From NCBI GenBank assembly GCA_029027825.1, contig CP093399.1:1178001-1242000 (forward strand): a stretch of DNA of 64,000 nucleotides. The letters run 5' to 3'. The notes beneath the pieces were generated by a model. The model ran no database searches. It saw nothing but the letters and a program-made list of their open reading frames with translations, and was not told the DNA's origin. This stretch comes from Rs1 sp029027825 (GTDB lineage: Bacteria > Pseudomonadota > Gammaproteobacteria > Pseudomonadales > Balneatricaceae). This document shows positions 7,969 through 15,748 of this stretch, one piece after another. Both the position numbers and the translations under genes were made by a program. The first letter of the stretch is position 1, and each line of letters begins with the position of its first letter.

Positions 7969-8697
7969 ATGTATCCCTTAATATATAGTGATGATGATTT
8001 TTTAATTGTATCAAAGCCCCCTTTTATAAGCGTTCATTGTGATAATAATATCACCGGATTCGCCTATCAATTATCCCAGCAACTACAAACTAAACTGTAT
8101 GTAGTACACCGACTAGACAAGGTTACTTCAGGCCTAATGATCTTTGCTAAAACAGCGTCTGTTGCGGCTGCTTTTGGTGAAATGTTTGAGTCTCGTAAAA
8201 TAACTAAATATTATTTGGCTATCGCAGAGACTAAACCTATCAAGAAACAGGGAACAATCAAAGGCGACATGAAAAAGTCTCGTCGCGGTGCGTGGAAATT
8301 ACTGAAAAGCTTCGATAATCCGGCAATCACCAGATTTATCAGTAAAAATTTACCGGCTAGAGGGCGGGTTTTTCTGCTCAAACCGGAAACAGGTAAAACT
8401 CATCAATTAAGAGTTGCTCTGAAGAGTATTGGTGCTGCTATATTAGGCGATCCTTTGTATGCGTCTGGTAAAAGTATGACAGCAAACACTAGTATTGTTG
8501 GTGGCGACTCTAAAAAGGAAATAGAAGTTCCAGAGCGCTGTTATTTGCACGCTTGGCAACTGAGTTTTTGTTTATCTAACCAGTCTTTTCATTTTAGAGA
8601 CGAGCCTAAACAGGGAACGTTGTTTTTAACTACTGAGTTTTCACAAACAATTCAGCAGTGGACAGACGTAAATAGGATAAAATGGTCGAAGGGTTAG
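7969..8697 (+). CDS. RluA-like pseudouridine synthase (TIGR01621-type)
   Basis: 242 residues with the catalytic motif of the RluA family, VVHRLDKVTSGLMIFAKT (aspartate nucleophile in HRLD), an early IVSKPPFISVH motif, and the C-terminal KPETGKTHQLRVALKSIGAA. There is no S4 domain. It should isomerise uridines in rRNA or tRNA, but the target cannot be read from the sequence. It is monocistronic, with a 288-bp gap upstream that contains an imperfect inverted repeat (GGGTTTGGCTGCAG around 7828 against TGCAGCAAACCC near 7874). A MITE lies 78 bp downstream. Confidence 0.88.
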   Translation: MYPLIYSDDDFLIVSKPPFISVHCDNNITGFAYQLSQQLQTKLYVVHRLDKVTSGLMIFAKTASVAAAFGEMFESRKITKYYLAIAETKPIKKQGTIKGDMKKSRRGAWKLLKSFDNPAITRFISKNLPARGRVFLLKPETGKTHQLRVALKSIGAAILGDPLYASGKSMTANTSIVGGDSKKEIEVPERCYLHAWQLSFCLSNQSFHFRDEPKQGTLFLTTEFSQTIQQWTDVNRIKWSKG

Positions 8698-8774
8698 CGT
8701 AATTTTCTCGAGAACTTATTTTTATCATCGGAAGGTCTTATTAGCCAATCGTTGATTGATAAAACTCACTAATA

Positions 8775-8982
8775 CCTGAATCTGTGGCTTCAGGATAGAT
8801 ACAGAGCGTTATATATTGGTTTTACAACACAATTGAAATATCCTAGCTGCAAGCTCATATGCGTTCTGCATTCGCTAAATAAATGCTTTCATGCATAAAA
8901 TTCTTAACATCAGTGGTTGTTATTCGAGCTGTTGTAGGGTCAATAGCTTATGCTAGCGCCGTTTGGCTGTAACTGATTCAGG
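8775..8982 (+). mobile_element. MITE-like element, long form
   Basis: 208 bp, with ends CCTGAATCTGTGGCTTCA and GTAACTGATTCAGG, flanked by a perfect 5-bp direct repeat TAATA (8770-8774 and 8983-8987). Relative to the short form it has an extra inner block (CAAGCTCATATGCGTTCTGC and CATTCGCTAAATAAATGC) shared with the copies at 14473, 18525 and 57604. Its right end is 18 bp from the next start codon. Confidence 0.8.
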
Positions 8983-9000
8983 TAATATTAAAGGTAAAAT

Positions 9001-9222
9001 ATGGATAAGAATGAAGAAAAAATAATTAGAAATTTTTCAGCTCGATCTAAAGAAGATCAACAGGCATTCATAGAGAATACTTGGTGTGATACTTGTCAGA
9101 AAGAAAATTTAGGATTGCATACTCCTATTGAATACGAACATGACGGGGTTATTTATATAGAGGGAAAATGTAACCATTGTGACAAATCTGTCGTTACTGA
9201 GTTTACTGAAGAAGATTTTTAA
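9001..9222 (+). CDS. small protein with two CxxC pairs
   Basis: 73 residues, preceded by AAAGGT at good spacing. The cysteines form WCDTCQKENL (near residues 29-32) and GKCNHCDKSVV (near 59-62), a layout like a small zinc ribbon or rubredoxin-type knuckle. The protein is acidic at its C-terminus (TEFTEEDF). No family name comes to mind. The start codon lies only 18 bp after the end of a MITE, so that element may supply or disturb its promoter. tcdA follows 43 bp later and could be co-transcribed. Confidence 0.7.
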   Translation: MDKNEEKIIRNFSARSKEDQQAFIENTWCDTCQKENLGLHTPIEYEHDGVIYIEGKCNHCDKSVVTEFTEEDF

Positions 9223-9265
9223 ATTTTGTATTTGCAGTGGGCGTTTAAATTAAGAATGGTGACAT

Positions 9266-10051
9266 GTGACAATTTATGAACAACGTTTTGCAGGTGCTGA
9301 GCGTATTTATGGACGTTTAGGCTTGGCAAAATTTAGAGACTCTCATGTTTGTGTTCTCGGCATTGGTGGGGTCGGTTCTTGGGTCGCGGAAGCTTTAGCA
9401 CGCTCAGGAGTGGGTGAAATCACCTTAGTGGATGCCGATGATATCTGTATTTCAAATACTAATCGGCAAATTCATGCGCTGCAAAGTACCATAGGTCAAG
9501 CGAAGATTGAAGCGATGGCAGCACGAATCGCGGACATAAACCCTGAGTGCTTAGTACACTTAGAAAGTACTTTTATTAATCCTGGTAATGTACGGGAAAT
9601 AGTAACGGATCATTTTGATTACGTCGTGGATGCTATCGATAGCGTCAATGATAAAGCGGCGGTTATCGCTAATTGCAAACGTAACAAAATCCCCGTCGTT
9701 ACCGTTGGCGGTGCTGGTGGGCAATATGATCCAACTTGTATCGCTGTTGTCGATTTAGCGAAAACCAGAAACGACCCTTTAGCAGCCAAGGTTCGGGCCA
9801 AATTGCGCAGAGAGTATGGCTATAGTAAAAGCGGTAAACGCTTCGGAGTAGAATGTGTGTACTCCACTGAGCAATTAAAATATCCACAAGCTGATGGTAG
9901 TGTCACCACAGAGAAAACAACAAGTGCTGGAAGTAGTATGGACTGTAGCAGCGGTTTTGGTGCGGCGACGGTGGTTACTACTGCATTTGCGATGGTCGCC
10001 AGCTCAGTTGTGCTCAATAAATTGATGCTAAAAGCAAATCAACATGAATAA
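9266..10051 (+). CDS. tcdA: tRNA threonylcarbamoyladenosine dehydratase
   Basis: 261 residues from GTG 9266. The enzyme uses ATP to cyclise t6A at position 37 of ANN-decoding tRNAs to ct6A. It belongs to the E1/ThiF/MoeB fold: CVLGIGGVGSWVAEALARSG is the nucleotide-binding glycine loop, followed by ITLVDADDICISNTNRQIHA, and DAIDSVNDKAAVIANC carries the second conserved aspartate segment. Length and the C-terminal transmembrane-like tail (TVVTTAFAMVASSVVLNKLM) agree with E. coli TcdA (CsdL). The adjacent downstream gene is of unknown function. Confidence 0.93.
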   Translation: MTIYEQRFAGAERIYGRLGLAKFRDSHVCVLGIGGVGSWVAEALARSGVGEITLVDADDICISNTNRQIHALQSTIGQAKIEAMAARIADINPECLVHLESTFINPGNVREIVTDHFDYVVDAIDSVNDKAAVIANCKRNKIPVVTVGGAGGQYDPTCIAVVDLAKTRNDPLAAKVRAKLRREYGYSKSGKRFGVECVYSTEQLKYPQADGSVTTEKTTSAGSSMDCSSGFGAATVVTTAFAMVASSVVLNKLMLKANQHE

Positions 10052-10069
10052 ACTCCATAAAAGAAGCCA

Positions 10070-10360
10070 ATGAAAATATTTGCAAATTTATATACAAAAA
10101 TATCGACTAAGCAGCTAGTCGAACAGCTTTGTTTAGCTGCTTGGCAAATCACTGAAATCTGTGAGAACGAATATCAAATCAAGGGTCAATCTGTCGAGCT
10201 GGTTGTCGAGGGGAGTGGAGAAGTACTGCTTTTTGGAGAGCTGAAAATTTCCCTCGCTGAAATTGATGCTTGGGTCGAGACATTGTCAGAGCTGCCAGTT
10301 CACTTTAAAATCGATATACACGCTGATGAAGCGAGATTGGTGAGAAGGTATCAGCAGTAA
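10070..10360 (+). CDS. hypothetical protein
   Basis: 96 residues, 18 bp after tcdA and on the same strand, so probably in one operon with it. The translation (STKQLVEQLCLAAWQITEIC, then VELVVEGSGEVLLFGELKIS) looks like a compact alpha/beta domain, with no signal peptide or membrane segment. I do not recognise the family. In some bacteria tcdA partners with a sulfur acceptor (CsdE). This protein has only two cysteines and is not obviously CsdE, so no function is assigned. Confidence 0.6.
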   Translation: MKIFANLYTKISTKQLVEQLCLAAWQITEICENEYQIKGQSVELVVEGSGEVLLFGELKISLAEIDAWVETLSELPVHFKIDIHADEARLVRRYQQ

Positions 10361-10446
10361 TTAGTGCGATAAATAGTCTCTAGAGGTGAATTTTAGATAA
10401 TCATCGGTTTGCGTTTGATGAGTCTCCATCTTATTTACAACAGCGA

Positions 10447-10485
10447 GCGAGCTAATTAGATCCGTCTAACGCCCTAATAACTCGC
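10447..10485. other. imperfect inverted repeat between convergent genes
   Basis: GCGAGCTAATTAG (10447-10459) is nearly the reverse complement of CTAATAACTCGC (10474-10485). It lies in the 225-bp gap between the convergent 10070 gene and aroA. It may help end transcription, but no T run follows on either strand. The rest of the gap shows nothing else. Confidence 0.3.
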
Positions 10486-10585
10486 TATATCGCCGATTTT
10501 ATTACAGTCCTTGGGGCCAGCTAAAGCTTTATCTTCGCTTCAACTGCCTGGTATTGCCTTCGATCGTCACTTTATACTTAGGTTT

Positions 10586-11866
10586 CTAAGTACTAATACT
10601 TTTAAACAGTTCAAAAAATTGTGGCAGTGTCTTGGCGGTACAGTTCGGATCGTTGATCGTCACTGGGGTATCACTGAGTGCAACTAATGAAAAACACATG
10701 GCTATTCTGTGATCATCATAAGTATCTATAGTCGCATGAGTCATTTTCTCAGGAGGGGTTATTTCGATGAAGTCTTCTCCTTCCACTACAGAGGCACCCA
10801 CCTTTCTTAATTCGGTAGCCATAGCGCTGAGCCGATCAGTCTCTTTTACTCGCCAATTGTAGATGTTACGGATGGTGGTCGTCCCTTTGGCAAATAGCGC
10901 CGTGGTAGCGATTGTCATGGCCGCATCTGGGATATGGTTTAAATCTAAATCAACCGCAGTAAGTGCTCTATCTCGAGTCACTTCAATATAAGTAGGCCCA
11001 TATAGTACTTTTGCTCCCATTTTTTGTAAAACGTTAGCGAACAGCTTGTCACCTTGTACACTTTGACTGCCGACCCCATTAACCCGTACCGTGCCGCCCT
11101 TAATGGCCGCGGCGGCTAAAAAATAGGATGCTGAGGATGCGTCACCCTCCACCATAATGCTTCCTGGTGAATGATAAGATTGACCGGTTTTAATGGTGAA
11201 ACGCTGATAGTTATCATTGATAACAAGTACCCCAAAAGATTTCATTACATCTAAAGTGATATCTATATAAGGCTTAGAAACGAGCTCCCCCTCGACCACA
11301 ATCACTAAATCTTGTTTAGCGAAAGGGGCTGCCATTAACAATGCAGTTAAAAACTGACTGGAGATATTACCTTTAATAGCAACTTTGCCACCTTGTAATC
11401 CTGTGCCCACTATTTTAAGTGGTGGGTAGTTGTGGTCTTTAAGGTAACTGATATCAGCTCCTAACTGGCGTAGTGCATCCACTAAATCGCCAATGGGGCG
11501 CTCGTACATGCGGGGATCTCCGGTTAGCTCATACTCTCCGGTGCCTACGCACAGGGCTGCAGTGATAGGGCGCATTGCGGTTCCTGCATTGCCTAAAAAC
11601 AACTGACTATTACGACGATTAAAACTAGCGCCTAACCCCTGTACAACACAGCGTGTTTTGTCATCATTAAGCTGATAATTCACCCCTAAAATAGTTAAAG
11701 ATTCAAGCATTCTGCGAATGTCATCACTATCTAATAGGTTAGTGATCGTTGTTTCGCCACTAGCCATCGCAGCTAATAGTAAAATACGATTAGATAGACT
11801 CTTTGAACCCGGGATTTGAACGCTTCCTGCAACCTTAGAAATTGGCTGTAGTGTTAGACTTTGCAT
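10586..11866 (-). CDS. aroA: 3-phosphoshikimate 1-carboxyvinyltransferase (EPSP synthase)
   Basis: 426 residues. It joins phosphoenolpyruvate to shikimate-3-phosphate, the sixth step of the aromatic amino acid pathway. The protein opens with MQSLTLQPISKVAGSVQIPG, then SKSLSNRILLLAAMA. It carries the PEP-binding loop LFLGNAGTAMRPITAALC, then DPRMYERPIGDLVDAL, NWRVKETDRLSAMATELRKV and TYDDHRIAMCFSLVAL. This is the E. coli-like class I, glyphosate-sensitive type by its motifs. It stands alone here rather than in the hisC/tyrA-aroA-cmk-rpsA arrangement common in gammaproteobacteria, so it may have been relocated. Confidence 0.96.
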   Translation of the reverse strand: MQSLTLQPISKVAGSVQIPGSKSLSNRILLLAAMASGETTITNLLDSDDIRRMLESLTILGVNYQLNDDKTRCVVQGLGASFNRRNSQLFLGNAGTAMRPITAALCVGTGEYELTGDPRMYERPIGDLVDALRQLGADISYLKDHNYPPLKIVGTGLQGGKVAIKGNISSQFLTALLMAAPFAKQDLVIVVEGELVSKPYIDITLDVMKSFGVLVINDNYQRFTIKTGQSYHSPGSIMVEGDASSASYFLAAAAIKGGTVRVNGVGSQSVQGDKLFANVLQKMGAKVLYGPTYIEVTRDRALTAVDLDLNHIPDAAMTIATTALFAKGTTTIRNIYNWRVKETDRLSAMATELRKVGASVVEGEDFIEITPPEKMTHATIDTYDDHRIAMCFSLVALSDTPVTINDPNCTAKTLPQFFELFKSIST

Positions 11867-12292
11867 TGTGTCTCCAACAACTTAAATATTGACGAGTGAT
11901 TAACCAGATTACGGCATACAACAGCTAATGATTTAGCCTACTTATTTTTTCTATCTAGTTAGATTGAGTGTAGTGCTCAAGAAAAAATAGCGAACAATCT
12001 TGGCGGCGCTATTAGCACGATATGTATGCGCTATCCAGTTAAGTGAAATTATGCTGATAGCAAGCTAGACAAAATACAGTGGATTAGTGTTTAGGTCGAG
12101 CGGAAATTTAAGACAGAATAAAGATCTATCGCAAGTATAATTAATTATAGCTTGGTTTAGCTAGAATAGTGCGTACTAGCTATGTTATTTTGCTGCGCTT
12201 TTTACCTCGTTTACATCGATAGGCAAAGGCGTGATGTTCGCTCTAGGTTCTCGTTGTAAAATGGTAGCTAATTAATTTCAATAGGGTCAATA
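11867..12292. other. 426-bp divergent intergenic region
   Basis: This separates aroA (leftward) from the Hsp70-like gene (rightward) and must hold both promoters. A perfect 10-bp inverted repeat, TATTTTTTCT (11943-11952) and AGAAAAAATA (11980-11989), lies 77 bp upstream of aroA, with a smaller ATCTA-GT-TAGAT inside it. I see no gene, MITE copy or tRNA. Confidence 0.5.
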
Positions 12293-13663
12293 ATGATATC
12301 AGGGTTCGATTATGGAACATCTAACTGCGCGATAGGAATAATGAATACTGATGCCACCGCTACCAGATTGCTAGCGCTAGAAGGGGGGCAGGCTTTTTTA
12401 CCTTCTACGGTATATGCCTTAGGCCGGGAGTTAATTTGTGAGCAAGTAGCCAAACATATTCAAGATCCGACTGCAAGAGAGGGTTATATAAGTACGCGAG
12501 CAGCCGGTTTAAATTTGGCCGCTAAATTTCGCAATGAAGAAAGTATTGCAGAAAATGAGCAAAGTTTGTTTTTTGGCAGAGAAGCCTTTACTCAATATTT
12601 TGCATGGCCTGGTGAGGGCTATTTTGTTAAGTCAGCGAAATCTGTTTTAGGATCCAGTGGTGTTAGGCCTGAATTTATTCAGTTCTTCGAAGATATTGTG
12701 ACAGTTATGATGAGGCATATAAAGCATCAAGCTGAAGAGCAATGTCAAGCGCAACTGACTGATACAGTGATCGGTCGACCAGTGAATTTTCAAGGATTGG
12801 ACGCTGAAAAAAGTAATCAACAAGCGTTGACTATATTAGAAACTGCAGCGAAAAGAGCAGGTTTTAAGCAGGTTGAGTTCTTATATGAGCCGATAGCCGC
12901 GGGTTTAGATTTTGAGAAGCAGTTGTCCGCGGATAAAAAGGTGCTAGTGGTTGATATTGGTGGTGGAACTAGCGACTGTGCAATGGTTTGTATGGGGCCT
13001 TCGCATCTTAATAAGCAGCAGCGACAAGCCGACTTTCTGGGGCATACTGGTGAGAGAATCGGTGGTAATGATTTTGATATTCAAATAGCTGCAAGGACTC
13101 TAATGCCGCTGTTAGGTATGAACTCAGTGTTGAAAAATGGCTTGCCGATGCCTACTCAAATGTTTTGGAATGCCGTCAGTACCAATGATGTAGGAGCACA
13201 AACTGAATTTAATAAACTAGAAACTAGCTTGCTTTTAGCGCAGCTGCTCAGGGATACAAGTACACCAGAACTTTTGCAACGCTTCGTTAAATTAAGAGAT
13301 GACAAACAAAATCAACAAATTGTACGCAGCGATGAGCAGGCAAAAATTGCGCTATCAGACTCGGTTATTACCAAGGTAAACTTGGATTACATAGAGGAAA
13401 ATCTAAGTTGTACGGTGAATTTTGCACAAATGCAAAATGCGGTACAAAGGCCTTTGAAAAAAATGATTAGATTGATGAATGAAACCATAGTTCAAGCGGG
13501 TGTGAGCCCGGATTTAATTTACATAACAGGTGGTTCTGCTAAGTCACCGGTCATTAGGGCGGCAATTGAACAGCAAATAGGTAATATAAAAGTGGTAGAT
13601 GGCGATCACTTCGGCAGCGTAGCAAATGGTTTAACTTTGTGGGCCAATAAAATATATCTTTAG
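12293..13663 (+). CDS. yegD: YegD-like Hsp70-family ATPase
   Basis: 456 residues. The actin/Hsp70 ATPase core is clear: GFDYGTSNCAIGIMN (phosphate 1), VIGRPVNFQGLDAEKSNQQA, FEPI-type FLYEPIAAGLDFEKQL, VLVVDIGGGTSDCAMVCMGP (phosphate 2) and IYITGGSAKSPVIRAAIEQQ (adenosine motif). The C-terminal substrate-binding domain of DnaK is absent, as in E. coli YegD, which is about this length. The client and role of YegD proteins are not settled. It is apparently monocistronic. Downstream lies a 24-bp palindrome before the parvulin gene. Confidence 0.85.
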   Translation: MISGFDYGTSNCAIGIMNTDATATRLLALEGGQAFLPSTVYALGRELICEQVAKHIQDPTAREGYISTRAAGLNLAAKFRNEESIAENEQSLFFGREAFTQYFAWPGEGYFVKSAKSVLGSSGVRPEFIQFFEDIVTVMMRHIKHQAEEQCQAQLTDTVIGRPVNFQGLDAEKSNQQALTILETAAKRAGFKQVEFLYEPIAAGLDFEKQLSADKKVLVVDIGGGTSDCAMVCMGPSHLNKQQRQADFLGHTGERIGGNDFDIQIAARTLMPLLGMNSVLKNGLPMPTQMFWNAVSTNDVGAQTEFNKLETSLLLAQLLRDTSTPELLQRFVKLRDDKQNQQIVRSDEQAKIALSDSVITKVNLDYIEENLSCTVNFAQMQNAVQRPLKKMIRLMNETIVQAGVSPDLIYITGGSAKSPVIRAAIEQQIGNIKVVDGDHFGSVANGLTLWANKIYL

Positions 13664-13807
13664 TTTAGATGTGGCAGTTCAGAGGTTCCGGTAGCTATTG
13701 TGCTTGGGTCTGGAGAGGACTTTCTTTAATTATTTCACGGTGGAGCTCTGATTGCGGTAGCTGGTATAAATCGTGATTAGATTATCGGCATATAAAATAC
13801 ATTCAAA

Positions 13808-13831
13808 GACCTGTTTAATATTAAACAGGTC
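13808..13831. promoter_or_regulatory. 24-bp perfect palindrome
   Basis: GACCTGTTTAAT followed by its exact reverse complement, 145 bp after the Hsp70-like gene and 125 bp before the parvulin gene. It is followed after a few bases by GCTAGCTTTTTT. It could be a hairpin terminator with a delayed T run for the upstream gene, or a dimeric operator for the downstream gene. Sequence alone does not decide. Confidence 0.45.
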
Positions 13832-13955
13832 AATCGCTAGCTTTTTTAAGCTTTGCTAGTTATTATTCGCATCCATTTTTTTATGATAAAACAGTGGTTT
13901 TCGTAATACTATTGAAATTACTGTAAAATTTAAAATCTCACTAAGGATAAATATT

Positions 13956-14237
13956 ATGCCTACTGCAAGTGCACGTCACTTATTAGTTGCTACTGAAGAA
14001 CAATGTAATGAAATTAAAGAGAAAATTGCAGCTGGCGCCAGTTTTGCCGATATGGCTAAAGAGCACTCTTCTTGCCCATCAGGGCGCAGTGGTGGTGATT
14101 TAGGAAATTTCAGCAAAGGTCAAATGGTACCTGAATTTGATAAGGTAGTTTTTGAACAAGCTATTAACGTGGTTCATGGGCCAGTAAAAACCCAGTTTGG
14201 TTACCATTTGTTAGAAACGACTGAACGTCAAGACTAA
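13956..14237 (+). CDS. ppiC: parvulin-type peptidyl-prolyl cis-trans isomerase (PpiC)
   Basis: 93 residues, the size of the free-standing cytoplasmic E. coli PpiC. It is a single rotamase domain: ASARHLLVATEEQCNEIKEK, FADMAKEHSSCPSGRSGGDL, GNFSKGQMVPEFDKVVF, then VHGPVKTQFGYHLLETTER. The conserved active-site elements of the family (early His in ARHLL, Cys in HSSCPS, late His in FGYHLL) are present. There is no signal peptide. It has its own ribosome binding site (AAGGAT) and a hairpin after the stop, so is probably monocistronic. Confidence 0.93.
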   Translation: MPTASARHLLVATEEQCNEIKEKIAAGASFADMAKEHSSCPSGRSGGDLGNFSKGQMVPEFDKVVFEQAINVVHGPVKTQFGYHLLETTERQD

Positions 14238-14243
14238 TTAGTG

Positions 14244-14268
14244 AGTGCCTGGGCATTGCTCAGGCACT
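14244..14268 (+). terminator. hairpin after ppiC
   Basis: AGTGCCTG (14244-14251) pairs perfectly with CAGGCACT (14261-14268) six bases after the ppiC stop. The following bases are T-poor (GCTCAGGTATTTAATT), so this is a moderate terminator candidate. Confidence 0.5.
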
Positions 14269-14472
14269 GCTCAGGTATTTAATTAGTCCCCTCCAAAAAA
14301 CACTTACTGGCTGCGAAGACAGCACAGATTTAGCTTGAACTCTATCAGCTTGTCGTTGATCAAAATAATTTACCTGCAAAACTAGTAGCTAGATGCATTT
14401 AAAGTGCTCTTGAGCGGTTCTGATTTTTTTGGGTAGGTGTATTTCATCGAATAAAGCGGGTTATCTCTTAAA

Positions 14473-14590
14473 CTTGAATCAGTGATTTCAAAGTGAATAC
14501 AGAGTTTAAGGTATTTGATTAACAGTGGAATTGAAAAATATTAACGGCAAGCTCATTTGCTTCCGGCATTCGCTGATTAAGATTTAAGAT
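14473..14590 (+). repeat. degenerate, right-truncated MITE copy
   Basis: CTTGAATCAGTGATTTCA, AAGTGAATACAGAGT and CAGTGGAATTGAAAAATATT match the left half of the dispersed element, and CAAGCTCATTTGCTTCCGGC matches the long-form insert. The right terminal repeat is missing. The rest of the 14238-14721 gap shows no gene. Confidence 0.6.
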
Positions 14591-14721
14591 TCTCTGAGTT
14601 AGCTCCTACTTGGCGCACTAGAAACTCGGTATTATTCTCAAGATTTGGTTCGATAATCAGTATGCCTGTGAGCTTCTTTAAGTACGCTAGGGGCGTGTAT
14701 CAGTTATTTATAGGTCCCTCG

Positions 14722-15429
14722 TTAATAAAAATCACCCAGCTCATCATCTTCATCGGTAAATACAGGCTTGGTTTTTTTCGGTTCTAGTTTTTCTATTTTT
14801 TGTTGGATATCATCTAATCGATCTTGTTTTAGTGCTTGGCTCACCTGGGCTCTGAACATAATTGCTTTGGCGTGTTTAAGGTGGGATAAAGCGGTGAGAT
14901 TGTCGCTACTCTCGGTGACTCTCTCAGCCTGAGTTCGATGTGCATCCACGACATTTCTAATATTCAGCCAGTAGAGCTCACTCATATAGCTTTTACCGAG
15001 TTTCGTATTAATACTGCGATTTTTAACCATTTGTTTAACGAGTCTTTCAGTATAGGTAATATAAATTTGAATTCGTTTTAATTCTCGGTCGTTATTCAAA
15101 TGGGTTTCAGAAGCGATAGTGACGTCAGTTATTTCTTTATTTTTGTTTATTTGTGTCATTATGTCGGAATCAGGTGCAAGGGTACTTATTTCTTCAATTT
15201 GCAGAGTAACGTGCTGATTCAATTTTTCAATTATTTCTGGTTTACAATTTGCTTCTTTTAAAGCTTTCATTGCTTCTAAGGTGCGAGTTGCTTGTTCATT
15301 AAGCCATGTAAGGCGCTCTTGCCTATCGCTAGTGTCTTGCTCTCTATTGGTAATGAAATAATTGAGAGAGATGGCTAAAACACCTACACAAATAATTACA
15401 ATGAGATACACAATATTTTCTAGTTGCAT
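14722..15429 (-). CDS. membrane-anchored coiled-coil protein of unknown function
   Basis: About 235 residues from ATG 15429; further starts exist at 15456 (ATG) and 15483 (TTG) and the sequence does not clearly favour one. One N-terminal membrane helix (NIVYLIVIICVGVLAISLNY) is followed by a long, charged, mostly helical cytoplasmic part (RQERLTWLNEQATRTLEAMK, RELKRIQIYITYTERLVKQM) and an acidic tail (FTDEDDELGDFY). It has no enzyme motif. It is divergent from topA; I recall that Pseudomonas also has a hypothetical gene beside topA, but I cannot confirm they are the same. Confidence 0.65.
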   Translation of the reverse strand: MQLENIVYLIVIICVGVLAISLNYFITNREQDTSDRQERLTWLNEQATRTLEAMKALKEANCKPEIIEKLNQHVTLQIEEISTLAPDSDIMTQINKNKEITDVTIASETHLNNDRELKRIQIYITYTERLVKQMVKNRSINTKLGKSYMSELYWLNIRNVVDAHRTQAERVTESSDNLTALSHLKHAKAIMFRAQVSQALKQDRLDDIQQKIEKLEPKKTKPVFTDEDDELGDFY

Positions 15430-15748
15430 AGTGTCCAAAAAAGTAAGGCTCGGCATTATTTCTCGATGAGTAAGAAGGGCCAAGGGATGATTGAAATTGA
15501 AGTATAATAGAACTCTATGTCATTAGGGAAATTTTAGAACCACATTTTTTCTAAAGTAGAAAATAAACTAGCCGTTAGTACAAAGATGAAATTGATGTAT
15601 TTTTAATTGAACGATATAAAATAACGACGAATAGTGGGTTTTATGACTAAATAACTAGAAAAATCACACTCTGGCTTGACCATAGCGCTATAAGCACTTA
15701 TATATGCAGAAAACTTATCACCTAATCTGATTTGGGAAATTTAATTCA

